The position numbers were made by a program, and so were the translations under genes. A stretch of 62,602 nt of DNA from Cyanophora paradoxa. Lineage: Eukaryota > Glaucocystophyceae > Cyanophorales > Cyanophoraceae. Each line of letters begins with the position of its first letter. The first letter of the stretch is position 1. The stretch is from contig QPMI01000541.1 of assembly GCA_004431415.1 (NCBI GenBank), positions 1-62,602 on the forward strand, read 5' to 3'. Positions 1 to 12,166 of this stretch are shown in pieces. A model generated the notes under the pieces. It made no database searches, had not been told where the DNA came from, and saw nothing but the letters and a program-made list of their open reading frames with translations.

Positions 1-3000
1 AGGGGCCGGGGCGCAGCGACCCCCCGAGGCCAACTTCTGCACGGCGAGACATTGGCGCGAAACCCCAAAATTTCCCTGCTCTAGATTGCTCTAAACTGCA
101 CTTCAGACGTGCTCAGTTTCGCGCAATCGTTCGCTGTGCTCCGCTAGAATCTCGGCTGGACATGTATGGCGTCTGGTCGATTTGGCTGGATAAAATAATG
201 GAAAGCGATTGGCGAGAAACTGAAGCGTTTAATACTAGCTAGTATGCATCTTGATGCTAGAGTAAGGCTCAGTTTCGTGCGGATGCGGTACGAAATTTTC
301 GTAGATGTATGGCCATACAAAAGCGACGAGGAAAAGGCCAGTTTCGCGGCGAGCTAGCGAGCTAGCAGCGCGCCGGCCGGCGTCTTATTGCCCAGCGTCG
401 AGTCCCGGAAGGGCAGTTGGGGGGAGCGGGGGGCCTGGGCGGGCCTTGAGCTGCCTTGCGCTGTCGAGGCTGAAGAGGGGCCGGGCGCAGCGACCCCCGA
501 GGCCAACTTCTGCACGGCGAGACATTGGCGCGAAACCCAAAATTTCCCTGCTCTAGATTGCTCTAAACTGCACTTCAGACGTGCTCAGTTTCGCGCCAAT
601 CGTTCGCTGTGCTCCGCTAGAATCTCGGCTGGACATGTATGGCGTCTGGTCGATTTGGCTGGATAAAATAATGGAAAGCGATTGGCGAGAAACTGAAGCG
701 TTTAATACTAGCTAGTATGCATCTTGATGCTAGAGTAAGGCTCAGTTTCGTGCGGATGCGGTACGAAATTTTCGTAGATGTATGGCCATACAAAAGCGAC
801 GAGGAAAAGGCCAGTTTCGCGCGAGCTAGCCGAGCTAGCAGCGCGCCCGGCCGGCGTCTTATTGCCCAGCGTTCGAGTCCCGGGAAGGCAGTTGGGGGAG
901 CGGGGGGGCCTGGGCGGGCCTTGAGCTGCCTTGCGCTGTCGAGGGCTGAAGAGGGGCCGGGGCGCAGCGACCCCCGAGGCCAACTTCTGCACGGCGAGAC
1001 ATTGGCGCGAAACCCAAAATTTCCCTGCTCTAGATTGCTCTAAACTGCACTTCAGACGTGCTCAGTTTCGCGCCAATCGTTCGCTGTGCTCCGCTAGAAT
1101 CTCGGCTGGACATGTATGGCGTCTGGTCGATTTGGCTGGATAAAATAATGGAAAGCGATTGGCGAGAAACTGAAGCGTTAATACTAGCTAGTATGCATCT
1201 TGATGCTAGAGTAAGGCTCAGTTTCGTGCGGATGCGGTACGAAATTTTCGTAGATGTATGGCCATACAAAAGCGACGAGGAAAAGGCCAGTTTCGCGGCG
1301 AGCTAGCCGAGCTAGCAGCGCGCCCGGCCGGCGTCTTATTGCCCAGCGTTCGAGTCCCGGGAAGGGCAGTTGGGGGAGCGGGGGGGCCTGGGCGGGCTTG
1401 AGCTGCCTTGCGCTGTCGAGGGCTGAAGAGGGGCCGGGGCGCAGCGACCCCGAGGCCAACTTCTGCACGGCGAGACATTGGCGCGAAACCCAAAATTTCC
1501 CTGCTCTAGATTGCTCTAAACTGCACTTCAGACGTGCTCAGTTTCGCGCCAATCGTTCGCTGTGCTCCGCTAGAATCTCGGCTGGACATGTATGGCGTCT
1601 GGTCGATTTGGCTGGATAAAATAATGGAAAGCGATTGGCGAGAAACTGAAGCGTTTAATACTAGCTAGTATGCATCTTGATGCTAGAGTAAGGCTCAGTT
1701 TCGTGCGGATGCGGTACGAAATTTTCGTAGATGTATGGCCATACAAAAGCGACGAGGAAAGGCCAGTTTCGCGGCGAGCTAGCCGAGCTAGCAGCGCGCC
1801 CGGCCGGCGTCTTATTGCCCCAGCGTTCGAGTCCCGGGAAGGGCAGTTGGGGGGAGCGGGGGGCCTGGGCGGGCCTTGAGCTGCCTTGCGCTGTCGAGGG
1901 CTGAAGAGGGGGCCGGGCGCAGCGACCCCGAGGCCAACTTCTGCACGGCGAGACATTGGCGCGAAACCCAAATTTCCCTGCTCTAGATTGCTCTAAACTG
2001 CACTTCAGACGTGCTCAGTTTCGCGCCAATCGTTCGCTGTGCTCCGCTAGAATCTCGGCTGGACATGTATGGCGTCTGGTCGATTTGGCTGGATAAAATA
2101 ATGGAAAGCGATTGGCGAGAAACTGAAGCGTTTAATACTAGCTAGTATGCATCTTGATGCTAGAGTAAGGCTCAGTTTCGTGCGGATGCGGTACGAAATT
2201 TTCGTAGATGTATGGCCATACAAAAGCGACGAGGAAAAGGCCAGTTTCGCGGCGAGCTAGCCGAGCTAGCAGCGCGCCCGGCCGGCGTCTTATTGCCCCA
2301 GCGTTCGAGTCCCGGGAAGGGCAGTTGGGGGAGCGGGGGGGCCTGGGCGGGCCTTGAGCTGCCTTGCGCTGTCGAGGGCTGAAGAGGGGCCGGGGCGCAG
2401 CGACCCCGAGGCCAACTTCTGCACGGCGAGACATTGGCGCGAAACCCAAAATTTCCCTGCTCTAGATTGCTCTAAACTGCACTTCAGACGTGCTCAGTTT
2501 CGCGCCAATCGTTCGCTGTGCTCCGCTAGAATCTCGGCTGGACATGTATGGCGTCTGGTCGATTTGGCTGGATAAAATAATGGAAAGCGATTGGCGAGAA
2601 ACTGAAGCGTTTAATACTAGCTAGTATGCATCTTGATGCTAGAGTAAGGCTCAGTTTCGTGCGGATGCGGTACGAAATTTTCGTAGATGTATGGCCATAC
2701 AAAAGCGACGAGGAAAAGGCCAGTTTCGCGGCGAGCTAGCCGAGCTAGCAGCGCGCCCGGCCGGCGTCTTATTGCCCCAGCGTTCGAGTCCCGGAAGGGC
2801 AGTTGGGGGGAGCGGGGGGGCCTGGGCGGGCCTTGAGCTGCCTTGCGCTGTCGAGGCTGAAGAGGGGGCCGGGCGCAGCGACCCCCGAGGCCAACTTCTG
2901 CACGGCGAGACATTGGCGCGAAACCCAAAATTTCCCTGCTCTAGATTGCTCTAAACTGCACTTCAGACGTGCTCAGTTTCGCGCCAATCGTTCGCTGTGC

Positions 3001-5426
3001 TCCGCTAGAATCTCGGCTGGACATGTATGGCGTCTGGTCGATTTGGCTGGATAAAATAATGGAAAGCGATTGGCGAGAAACTGAAGCGTTTAATACTAGC
3101 TAGTATGCATCTTGATGCTAGAGTAAGGCTCAGTTTCGTGCGGATGCGGTACGAAATTTTCGTAGATGTATGGCCATACAAAGCGACGAGGAAAAGGCCA
3201 GTTTCGCGGCGAGCTAGCCGAGCTAGCAGCGCGCCCGGCCGGCGTCTTATTGCCCCAGCGTTCGAGTCCCGGGAAGGGCAGTTGGGGGAGCGGGGGGGCC
3301 TGGGCGGGCCTTGAGCTGCCTTGCGCTGTCGAGGGCTGAAGAGGGGCCGGGGCGCAGCGACCCCGAGGCCAACTTCTGCACGGCGAGACATTGGCGCGAA
3401 ACCCAAAATTTCCCTGCTCTAGATTGCTCTAAACTGCACTTCAGACGTGCTCAGTTTCGCGCAATCGTTCGCTGTGCTCCGCTAGAATCTCGGCTGGACA
3501 TGTATGGCGTCTGGTCGATTTGGCTGGATAAATAATGGAAAGCGATTGGCGAGAAACTGAAGCGTTTAATACTAGCTAGTATGCATCTTGATGCTAGAGT
3601 AAGGCTCAGTTTCGTGCGGATGCGGTACGAAATTTTCGTAGATGTATGGCCATACAAAGCGACGAGGAAAAGGCCAGTTTCGCGGCGAGCTAGCCGAGCT
3701 AGCAGCGCGCCCGGCCGGCGTCTTATTGCCCCAGCGTTCGAGTCCCGGGAAGGGCAGTTGGGGGAGCGGGGGGCCTGGGCGGGCCTTGAGCTGCCTTGCG
3801 CTGTCGAGGGCTGAAGAGGGGCCGGGGCGCAGCGACCCCCGAGGCCAACTTCTGCACGGCGAGACATTGGCGCGAAACCAAAATTTCCCTGCTCTAGATT
3901 GCTCTAAACTGCACTTCAGACGTGCTCAGTTTCGCGCCAATCGTTCGCTGTGCTCCGCTAGAATCTCGGCTGGACATGTATGGCGTCTGGTCGATTTGGC
4001 TGGATAAAATAATGGAAAGCGATTGGCGAGAAACTGAAGCGTTTAATACTAGCTAGTATGCATCTTGATGCTAGAGTAAGGCTCAGTTTCGTGCGGATGC
4101 GGTACGAAATTTTCGTAGATGTATGGCCATACAAAAGCGACGAGGAAAAGGCCAGTTTCGCGGCGAGCTAGCCGAGCTAGCAGCGCGCCCGGCCGGCGTC
4201 TTATTGCCCCAGCGTTCGAGTCCCGGGAAGGGCAGTTGGGGGGAGCGGGGGGGCCTGGGCGGGCCTTGAGCTGCCTTGAGCTGCCTTGCGCTGTCGAGGG
4301 CTGAAGAGGGGGCCGGGGCGCAGCGACCCCCGAGGCCAACTTCTGCACGGCGAGACATTGGCGCGAAACCCAAAATTTCCCTGCTCTAGATTGCTCTAAA
4401 CTGCACTTCAGACGTGCTCAGTTTCGCGCCAATCGTTCGCTGTGCTCCGCTAGAATCTCGGCTGGACATGTATGGCGTCTGGTCGATTTGGCTGGATAAA
4501 ATAATGGAAAGCGATTGGCGAGAAACTGAAGCGTTTAATACTAGCTAGTATGCATCTTGATGCTAGAGTAAGGCTCAGTTTCGTGCGGATGCGGTACGAA
4601 ATTTTCGTAGATGTATGGCCATACAAAAGCGACGAGGAAAAGGCCAGTTTCGCGGCGAGCTAGCCGAGCTAGCAGCGCGCCCGGCCGGCGTCTTATTGCC
4701 CAGCGTTCGAGTCCCGGGAAGGGCAGTTGGGGGAGCGGGGGGGCCTGGGCGGGCCTTGAGCTGCCTTGCGCTGTCGAGGGCTGAAGAGGGGGCCGGGGCG
4801 CAGCGACCCCGAGGCCAACTTCTGCACGGCGAGACATTGGCGCGAAACCAAATTTCCCTGCTCTAGATTGCTCTAAACTGCACTTCAGACGTGCTCAGTT
4901 TCGCGCAATCGTTCGCTGTGCTCGCTAGAATCTCGCTGGACATGTATGGCGTCTGGTCGATTTGGCTGGATAAATAATGGAAAGCGATTGGCGAGAACTG
5001 AAGCGTTAATACTAGCTAGTATGCATCTTGATGCTAGAGTAAGGCTCAGTTTCGTGCGGATGCGGTACGAATTTTCGTAGATGTATGCCATACAAAGCGA
5101 CGAGGAAAAGGCCAGTTTCGCGGCGAGCTAGCGAGCTAGCAGCGCGCCCGCCGGCGTCTTATTGCCCCAGCGTTCGAGTCCCGGGAAGGGCAGTTGGGGG
5201 AGCGGGGGCCTGGGCGGGCCTTGAGCTGCCTTGCGCTGTCGAGGGCTGAAGAGGGGGCCGGGGCGCAGCGACCCCCGAGGCCAACTTCTGCACGGCGAGA
5301 CATTGGCGCGAAACCCAAAATTTCCCTGCTCTAGATTGCTCTAAACTGCACTTCAGACGTGCTCAGTTTCGCGCCAATCGTTCGCTGTGCTCCGCTAGAA
5401 TCTCGGCTGGACATGTATGGCGTTTT
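1..5426. repeat. Satellite array, unit ~477 bp, about 11.3 copies
   Basis: A block beginning CTTCAGACGTGCTCAG recurs at 101, 573, 1050, 1526, 2003, 2482, 2961, 3439, 3914, 4406, 4883 and 5351, giving spacings of 468-492 bp. Units are nearly identical and differ mostly by one-base changes in homopolymers; the 4406 spacing is long because a 13-bp GAGCTGCCTT segment is doubled. The array enters from the left edge of the window and stops inside a unit at about 5426. Open frames over it are repeated shadows with no coding signal. The copy at 4860-5160 has lost many single bases, which looks like consensus error. Confidence 0.95.
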
Positions 5427-7423
5427 CGTCACGATTTTCAGGTTTTGTCGAAATTGCAAGGGGGGGTCAGCTGCTCAAACCCCCCTTGCTACCCGTCGGA
5501 TTGTCTGTCACGCTGTCTTAAGCCGGCCAGTTCGCAACATTAAGATGGCAAAAGTCTTTTTGTGGTACCCCCTGTGAATAAGGCCGGCACCGCCGGACGT
5601 CTCTTTTTGCTGTATCCCGCTTAAGGCTCCTTGCCAACTCCTTAAGGTTGCCGCCGAGTTGCCGGCGCCACAACGAAGTATGCAACCGCAGCGTGCAGCT
5701 AAGCATAATCGCGCCGCCACCCACGCGCCGCGCCTCCGGATCCGCCCGCCGCCCGCCAGCGCTAGCGAGCGCTAGCTCTGCCGCCGCCCTCAAGCTCCCG
5801 TGTACATGTCCCCGTGCCTGGCCCGCGCAGTCCTAGCTGGACGTATATGTCGCCCTAGGCCTCCGCGACTCGCCGTGTACATGTAAGGAGCGCTGCATGC
5901 GCATGTCGCTAGCGCTGCTCGGCTAACCCGGGCGCGCACGGCATCGCGCACGCGGGAGCGCGCAGCGGCCGGCTGCGCGACGCGAGGCCGGCGCCGTGAC
6001 GTGCGGGGCGGTCGGGCAGCGGTCGGCGCGGCTCGCCAGGCGGGACGGAGCCTCGCGATCGTACGCGTAGGCGCGACGCGCGCGCGCGCGACAGCACAGC
6101 TCAGCCGGCGGAGCTCGAGCCGGCCGTGGATCCGGAGGCGCCACGCGCGCGCGGCGCGACAGTCGGCGACCGCGGCGCGGCTCGGCAGGCGGAATGGGGC
6201 GCGCCGCGCCGCGCCGCGGTACCGGTGCGGCGTGGCGCGCGGCGGGGCGCAGCTCTCCGGTCCGGGCAACGGCGCGCGGGGCGGAGGCGCGGGAGGCTGC
6301 GCGGCTCGCCTTCGCCGGGCGGGGCGGAGGAGCGCGCGGCGGGCGGCGCTGCGCGCCGGCCCACTGCAGCTGGGCCAGGCCTACGCCTAGCGAGCGTAGA
6401 TCTAGATAGCCGCTGACCATTTCTTATAGCTATCATTGTTGTATTCTGTCACCGCCCCTACTTTAGACCCCACCTTGCACCTCCTGAGACGAGCGGGGGC
6501 GGGGGCGAGTCGAAGACCTAGTTAAGTATCGACGAAAATATCTGCGTTTGCAGTACTCGGCAGAGTCGGCACTGGGCCATGGGCAGTGGGCACATTGGGG
6601 CATGATCATATGAATGCCCCCCGCATGATTCGACCGGGCATCGATATCGATGGGCCGCCTGATCGGCGTTACTACGTATTTTTTTTTGGAAAGTCTGCTC
6701 CATTCGTACACACATGACAGCAGTCCCCCGCTCCGCGCCTACCGGATACTGGGAAAGCCAAGCTACACTGAGGAAAAAGGGCGAGCTCGGTTCTATAGCT
6801 TGTAGTCGTAGTCGAGCTGATGCTGAAGCTGTAGCCGTCAGGTCGCCCCCAACACATAATATGCGCCGGTCCTCAAGTAGGAGGCGTAGGCATGCTGAGC
6901 TACACGGTCCTAGATGCCCTCTTGCTGGTTCTAAAACATGGCCGCGGCGGCGTTACTACGTATATATATATACGGTATGGTACCGTTCAAGCTTTCAAGT
7001 TTAGTACCCGTTGCAATTGGGTGTGTGTGCTCCAGTACCCCTAGGGGCCCGGTTTATAAAATTATAGTCGTCCCCCTCACTCCTTCCCCGGTTTGACCCG
7101 GGCCCCTAGGGCGTGAAAGCCAATAGGGGGGAGCTCCTCCCACATGTAGGAGGCGCCGCCGGCGCCGCCGCGCCGGCGGGGGATCCGGAAGACTTTTGGA
7201 CCGGCGTACGCGTTGGTCCTGGCCCCTGGGTACGTTACCGCCCCAACTTACCGGTAGTAGCCTATTACCCTGGTAGTAGGTCCGGTACGGAGTACTAGGA
7301 CCGTACGGTATCCGACCGTTTCGGTAATTGCACTTGGTAGTGAAGTTGGTACCGGAAGAGTCGGCTACTAGTAGCTATAGGCTTGTACCCTAGACTCCTA
7401 GAAGCGTGTACTACTCTGTATAC
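5427..7423. other. Host intergenic sequence, no supported gene
   Basis: Just after the satellite lies a perfect 10-bp hairpin (5456-5489, GCAAGGGGGG with its complement). From about 5900 to 6400 the sequence is extremely GC-rich and yields overlapping Arg/Ala/Pro-rich frames on both strands, which is compositional. Between 6960 and 7420 there are TA-rich and GTAC-rich stretches. I see no protein domain, tRNA or convincing exon. Confidence 0.5.
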
Positions 7424-7442
7424 GTAGGACGGCTTAAATTGC
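7424..7442 (+). repeat. Left terminal inverted repeat of the 2-kb element
   Basis: Nineteen bases, perfectly inverted relative to 9409-9427. It is followed within 20 bp by another TTAAATTGCC subterminal motif (7455-7464). Confidence 0.7.
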
Positions 7443-7460
7443 GCATGCCGTTGTTTTAAA

Positions 7461-8636
7461 TTGCCTGGTCATCTTGCAGCTCCGTACCCCTTCTTACCTC
7501 TTCCCCTTGCTCCTCCACTTCCGCCCCCGCGTGGCCCTCTTTCTGACGTCCTCCTGGTTCAGCCCCCTCTTCAGCCCATCCTTCTTGCCCCCGCTTCTGC
7601 AACTGTGACGCCGGGCGGCACTATCTTTTTGCATGCCCCTCCCGCCACTACGTCCCCGGTCTCTTTGCGTCTGCATCCACTTTCCCGGGTCCGCTTGCAG
7701 GCCCCCTCGCCTCCAGAGCTCGCCATCACTTCGGCCTCCCTCGCCTCCGCTCTCGATTCTCCATACCCTTCGAATAGCCGCCTTCTCTCTCCTCCTCCGC
7801 CCTCCCTCCCCCCCTCGAGCTCCGGGTCCTCGGCCTCTGCCCCGCTTCCGAGTGTTGGCGAGACTGTCCTCTTTTCGGTCTCCCCGTCATTCCGGCTCCC
7901 TGCTCCCCCTTCGGCGCCTCGGGTCCCATCTGCGGGTCCTATCCCGCTTCCTGGCGCTCGTGAGATTCGCCGCCGGCGCCCTCGTCGGGCCCTTGCGCCC
8001 TCGAGCTCGTCTCTCTCTGCGCCGCCCATGACCCCCGTGTCATCTGATCCGGCGCCACCTGACCTTTCTCCTGCTTCGCTGCCCTCTCTTCGGCGCCGGC
8101 AGCGATCCCCGTCACCTGCTCGCGGCCCTTCCCCTGCCTCCGGATCCGACCCTTCCTCGGCTCCCTCCTCGCCTCTTCCGCCTCGTAGGCCTCCGCCGCG
8201 TTCCCGTCGGCGGATCTCTCGATCGACCCTGGACTCTCCACCTGCCCCTGTCTGTGGGGTACCTCCGCCGCCGTGTTCGGCGCCGGCTGTCAGTACTTTG
8301 CTCGGTAGCTCCCCCATCGTGGCTCCTCGGGGGCCTCTTCGTCGTCGTCGTTCGCTGGGTTCCGGCTCCGGGTCAGATTTCTCGCCGGGCTTACCTTCTC
8401 CTGGCTCTGCTCCTGGGCCCTCAGCTCCGGGACCGGCTTCCCGATCTCCTCCCGGACTCGTGGTCGTACCCGTCGCCGGCTTGCCGAGCCTACGTCTCCT
8501 TCTACTTCCCTCCGGCGGTTTGCCGGGCCGGACCCTCCGGCCTTTGTTCTTGATACCGGACCGCCGCCTTTGCCTTCGTCTTCTGCTTCGCTGGTCGTAT
8601 CCCGCCGGCGCCGGCGTACTTCGTCTTATAGTTTAG
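7461..8636 (+). CDS. Pro/Ser/Arg-rich open frame inside the 2-kb element (doubtful)
   Basis: A 391-codon frame begins with an ATG just inside the left inverted repeat. The product is low in complexity: runs of Pro, Ser, Leu and Arg with RRRR and SPSP patterns, and no domain I recognise. An overlapping 192-codon frame (8570-9148) has the same bias, and the opposite strand is open for 248 codons (8317-7571). Long openness in several frames is expected from a polypyrimidine-rich strand, so this may be non-coding. If real, it would be a disordered SR-like protein carried by the element. It is not a transposase. Confidence 0.2.
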   Translation: MPGHLAAPYPFLPLPLAPPLPPPRGPLSDVLLVQPPLQPILLAPASATVTPGGTIFLHAPPATTSPVSLRLHPLSRVRLQAPSPPELAITSASLASALDSPYPSNSRLLSPPPPSLPPSSSGSSASAPLPSVGETVLFSVSPSFRLPAPPSAPRVPSAGPIPLPGAREIRRRRPRRALAPSSSSLSAPPMTPVSSDPAPPDLSPASLPSLRRRQRSPSPARGPSPASGSDPSSAPSSPLPPRRPPPRSRRRISRSTLDSPPAPVCGVPPPPCSAPAVSTLLGSSPIVAPRGPLRRRRSLGSGSGSDFSPGLPSPGSAPGPSAPGPASRSPPGLVVVPVAGLPSLRLLLLPSGGLPGRTLRPLFLIPDRRLCLRLLLRWSYPAGAGVLRLIV

Positions 8637-9408
8637 TTCGGTCTAGTTCGGATTCTGATCGTAGTGTTGATGCTAGAGTTAGTTTCAATACTAGCTATAG
8701 TCCTCGTGCTCGACCTGTTGTTCGCCGTCGTTTGCAGTTCGACTGCCCGTCTCGACCCCGGTCGGCTTTAGTGATTCCTTTGACTGTCCTTTTGCCTGCT
8801 CTTGATCCGCCTGCTCCGCCTCCTGTGTCCTCCTCGACCTTGTGCCGTAGCAGTGCCCTTTCGCGTCGTCCTGCTTCGCCTCCGCCTCCGCGTCGTCTTG
8901 TTGTTCCTCTTACTTGTCTGCTTCCTGTTATTTATCTTTCTCAAATTTGTCCTCCGCTTCTTAGTGATGTAATTCCTTCCGATATTGATGGTATCTCTAG
9001 CTCTGGCTCTTCTTCGTGTCAGTCATCCTCTGTCCCTAGATCTGCTCGATTTCTCGTCTCTTCTCGATCTGTCTCGAGCTCTGTGTCTTTTCTTTTTTAT
9101 TGTCGATTTTGGCTCTTTGTCTTATCTTTCTTCGTGCTCTTGTCTTAGTTATTTTGCTTTTTTGTCTTTAGGCCCCCTGGGCAGCCCCCGCAGTGCTGGT
9201 GTCTAGAGACTGTGGCCGGTAATTCACCAAAAAAAAAATGTTTTAAATTGCCGTAAATTGCCGAGACGCCAAATTCGGCAATTTAACGTCTCGGCAATGT
9301 TGCTGGGGGTAGATATGTTCTTAGGCCGCCATAGAGCAAAATTTGGATTCGGCAATTTATCGCCACGGCAATTCGGGTTTTGGGCGAGTTCGGCAATTTT
9401 TCACCACG

Positions 9409-9427
9409 GCAATTTAAGCCGTCCTAC
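9409..9427 (-). repeat. Right terminal inverted repeat of the 2-kb element
   Basis: Exact inverse of 7424-7442. The preceding 170 bp (from about 9240) carry at least five GGCAATTT-type subterminal motifs, including one pair forming a CGAGACG...CGTCTCG hairpin at about 9262-9294. Confidence 0.7.
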
Positions 9428-10123
9428 AGTAGTACTAGTACGCAACTAACGCTACGTCGCTACCTACCGGTACTGTATATGATGTAATGCGCTCAATCAT
9501 TGAATATTAATGCGTTTTTGGACCCAGACGGGGCCGGACCCCTATTAAATATTATGGCTATTAATGCGGCAGCGAATTCATGCGTTTTGAAACCTTTTTA
9601 ATGCATGTGGGGGGTACAGACCGCAGTTTCTAACGCATTATATTAATTGACAGCAGAAAACGCATTATAATTAAATTGGGGGCGAATTAATATTATGCGT
9701 GCACTAATATTCTTGTATACCGTACTACGGTCAGCGCCGGTCACGCCGTCACGCCGTGTCGGCCCGTGTGACGGTTACTCATTACTTCGGCCTGGCGGAG
9801 TTAAAGTTCAGAGTCGGACTCGTCGAGTCGACGTCGTCGACGCGTCGTACAGGCTGTACAGTTACTACAGTCTGATCTGCTTTCAGTGCGTGCTGCCAGG
9901 CTGAAAAGTGCGTGCTTGCAGGCTGCAGCCTGCAGCACGCTTGGTCAGAGTCAACGCTCAAGCTCGCCAGTGTTGCCACTGCCAGCCTGTGCCAGGCTGT
10001 TGCCAGGCTTAGCTCAGCGGCTGTCTCGTCATCGCCGAGTCCGAAGGTCGATCATCTGATATCTAGATCTTCTGCAACTACAGGCCAGCCGCAGCCGACT
10101 AGCCGTAGAACTGAGGAATTGCG
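9428..10123. other. Host intergenic sequence with TTAATGCG-type inverted motifs
   Basis: Between about 9500 and 9700 the motif TAATGCGTTTT and its inverse AAAACGCATTA recur several times, which could be the worn ends of a small MITE-like repeat. No gene is supported before the ATG at 10124. Confidence 0.4.
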
Positions 10124-12166
10124 ATGGGCGTGGGTTATCACAGCAAGCTCCTCGTTTATGGGGAGAACGGCAAAGTGCTGGCGACGAAGCTGTCCGCGAA
10201 GCCCTACAACCTGACGGACGAGGAGCGCGGCAACCCGTGCAAGTGCGCAAATGGATGCTCATGATCATGCCGCAGTGCATATGCTTAAACTTGCAACTTA
10301 AGCTTGGCAACTAAGAATGCATATGCTTAAACTTGCAACTTAAGCTTGGATGCGCACACATATATATGCTCACATCCATTTGCGTGCACGCATCCTTGTG
10401 ATCATGCATCATGGCATATGCCTTGCAAACTTCGGAATCTGCGGCGCAGGGATTACGAAGCTGCAGGCGTCAAATGGTATGAAATTCAGTCTCAATGCTA
10501 CGATTCGAAGGGAGCATTAAGGACGGATGGGGGCTGCTACGTAAGTTCTTTTCTTTGCCGATTAATATTGCAAGGTTGATTTCCAGCCACTGAGCCCTGA
10601 AATAAATATTGCAACAGGATTCCAGTAAAATAAACTATTACTGGTGCGCGTACGTTTAATTTAACTACTGGGCTACGCCCGGCCCGCAAATGGGCCGCCA
10701 CGAACTATGAGTCGAGTGCCAGCGGGGCATGCGCACGTGCACGTGCACAGTGCATACGCATGCGGACGCTCATATATTAACAAATCGGCGTTCAAACTCG
10801 CAGCGTTAAGTTCGCAACTGCACGCGTTTACGAATCGCTCGAAGATTGCGGTGCGCTGCAGCCGACCACACTGCAGAGCAAGTGCGCGTGCGATCGTGCG
10901 CGCGCGGCATAATCCCGCGTACAGAGAACAATGGGCAACCCGGGCTTCTTGGGAAGTACAGCCTAGCCGGCGTCAGCCCTTCAGATTTGGCGTCCGCGGA
11001 GCAGCTCATGACCATCGCAAAGAACGACTTCGAGAAGCTGTGGTTCCCGAACACCGAGAAGCCACTCTACGTCACCACCAGCCAGACCAAATGCACCTCA
11101 CACAGCCCCACCTCAACGTACTGTTACGACGGAACGTCCGAAGATACGGTAGCCCAGAAATGCGTGCCTGTCAAAGGGTGACCGCGAGCCGTTGAGCGCT
11201 AGCTCCCTTAAGCTTCGAATCGATTCGCGGGTCTAATTGATTTTGTCACGATCGTCTGGACAGGAGCGATGTCGGAAAGTGGGCCTTGGGATACTACAGC
11301 CACAACGCGAATACCCCTCAAATCGAACTCTCGCGCTTCATCCCCACCAAGGACGCCCTCACGGAGGACGAGCTGAAGTCAGTGTGCGAGCTGCCCAAGA
11401 CCCACTTGTACGACGACGTGGCTGGGGCTAAACAGTACTGGTGCGAATTTTACAGTTGCTTGTATTATTAATATATATTGCTCGAATTCGAAACCGCGGT
11501 TCAACGGTTCGCTCGCAACTGATAAAATCTTTCGTTCACTCGTGCGCATTCATGATCAGCTTCTCGTCGTGCGTTCGAAGACCGGCTTCACCCTAATCTA
11601 CCTGTCTTCGTGTTCCTCTTCTTGATCCACGCAACGCTCTCAGATGCTACGGCGCGAAGCCGACGAACGACTGCTACACGTGCTGGGAACTCAACCAAGC
11701 GTTCATTAACAATCAAGATGTGAATGCCTTTGCCCGATCGCCTCCAAACGCCTTCGAATACGAAAGCCCACGGCGTTGGGCCATCTGACTCCGGATCCAT
11801 CCGGCATAATTCAATGCAGGTGGCGAAATGGGACGGTGCTAATTACGACACCGTCTACGAGCAGTGCAAGCGCGGCCAGTGGAATAATGTTCGTCCCGCT
11901 TCAAGCTTCTAGATCTAGAGCTCGCGTCTAGATCCGACCCCGCTTAAATCTTCTAGATCACGAACGTTTGATTTCCGTTGCACGCGTACGTGCAGATATT
12001 CGATGTCAAGGAGGACAACGGCGACGACGCCGCCGACCGCTCGGAGCCGGCGCCGCCGCTGGAATATGTCGACGATGCCGCCGCCGACGACTTGGAGCAC
12101 GACCTCGAGCTCGCCGAAGCCTCTCTCGCTGCAGACCTGGCCGGCGCCTTCGAGATCGATGCCTAA
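10124..12166 (+). CDS. Unidentified multi-exon host protein, Cys-bearing with acidic C-terminus
   Basis: Exon 1 starts at ATG 10124 (MGVGYHSKLLVYGENG) and ends near 10236; exon 2 is 10450-10540, bounded by AG and GTAAGT. These two join in phase. Further exons are seen near 10925-11178, 11264-11444, 11644-11718, 11820-11887 and 11996-12166, each bounded by AG and GT. The last exon ends in an Asp/Glu/Ala-rich tail (VKEDNGDDAADRSE) and a TAA at 12164. The exons are rich in Cys, Tyr and Trp (for example NDCYTCWELNQ), suggesting a disulphide-bearing fold, but the N-terminus lacks a clear signal peptide. The exact junctions around exons 3 and 5 do not all join in frame as I read them. I do not recognise the family. 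Confidence 0.55.
10276..10349 (+). repeat. 32-bp direct repeat pair in intron 1
   Basis: A 32-bp sequence containing ATGCTTAAACTTGCAACTT occurs at 10276-10307 and again at 10318-10349, separated by 10 bp. It lies in the intron between exons 1 and 2 of the gene at 10124. Confidence 0.85.

Larger units (their letters stand above)
7424..9427. mobile_element. ~2-kb element with 19-bp terminal inverted repeats
   Basis: GTAGGACGGCTTAAATTGC at 7424-7442 is the exact reverse complement of 9409-9427. If the ends are taken as GGACGGC...GCCGTCC, the flanking bases are TA on both sides, compatible with a TA target duplication. Subterminal copies of a CGGCAATTTA-type motif cluster inside both ends, as in many DNA transposons. 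The interior is strongly C/T-rich on the plus strand and encodes no recognisable transposase, so this is probably a non-autonomous element. Confidence 0.65.

Noticed and set aside
305-5318. Many repeated ORFs of 60-138 codons
   Set aside because: They are the same satellite unit read in different frames; ends shift with homopolymer changes.
5790-6436. Several overlapping ORFs of 60-165 codons on both strands
   Set aside because: The stretch is extremely GC-rich, so all frames stay open; the products are Arg/Ala/Pro strings without motifs.
7571-8317. 248-codon frame on the minus strand inside the 2-kb element
   Set aside because: Gly/Glu/Arg low complexity mirroring the C/T-rich plus strand; no coding pattern distinguishes it from the plus-strand frame.
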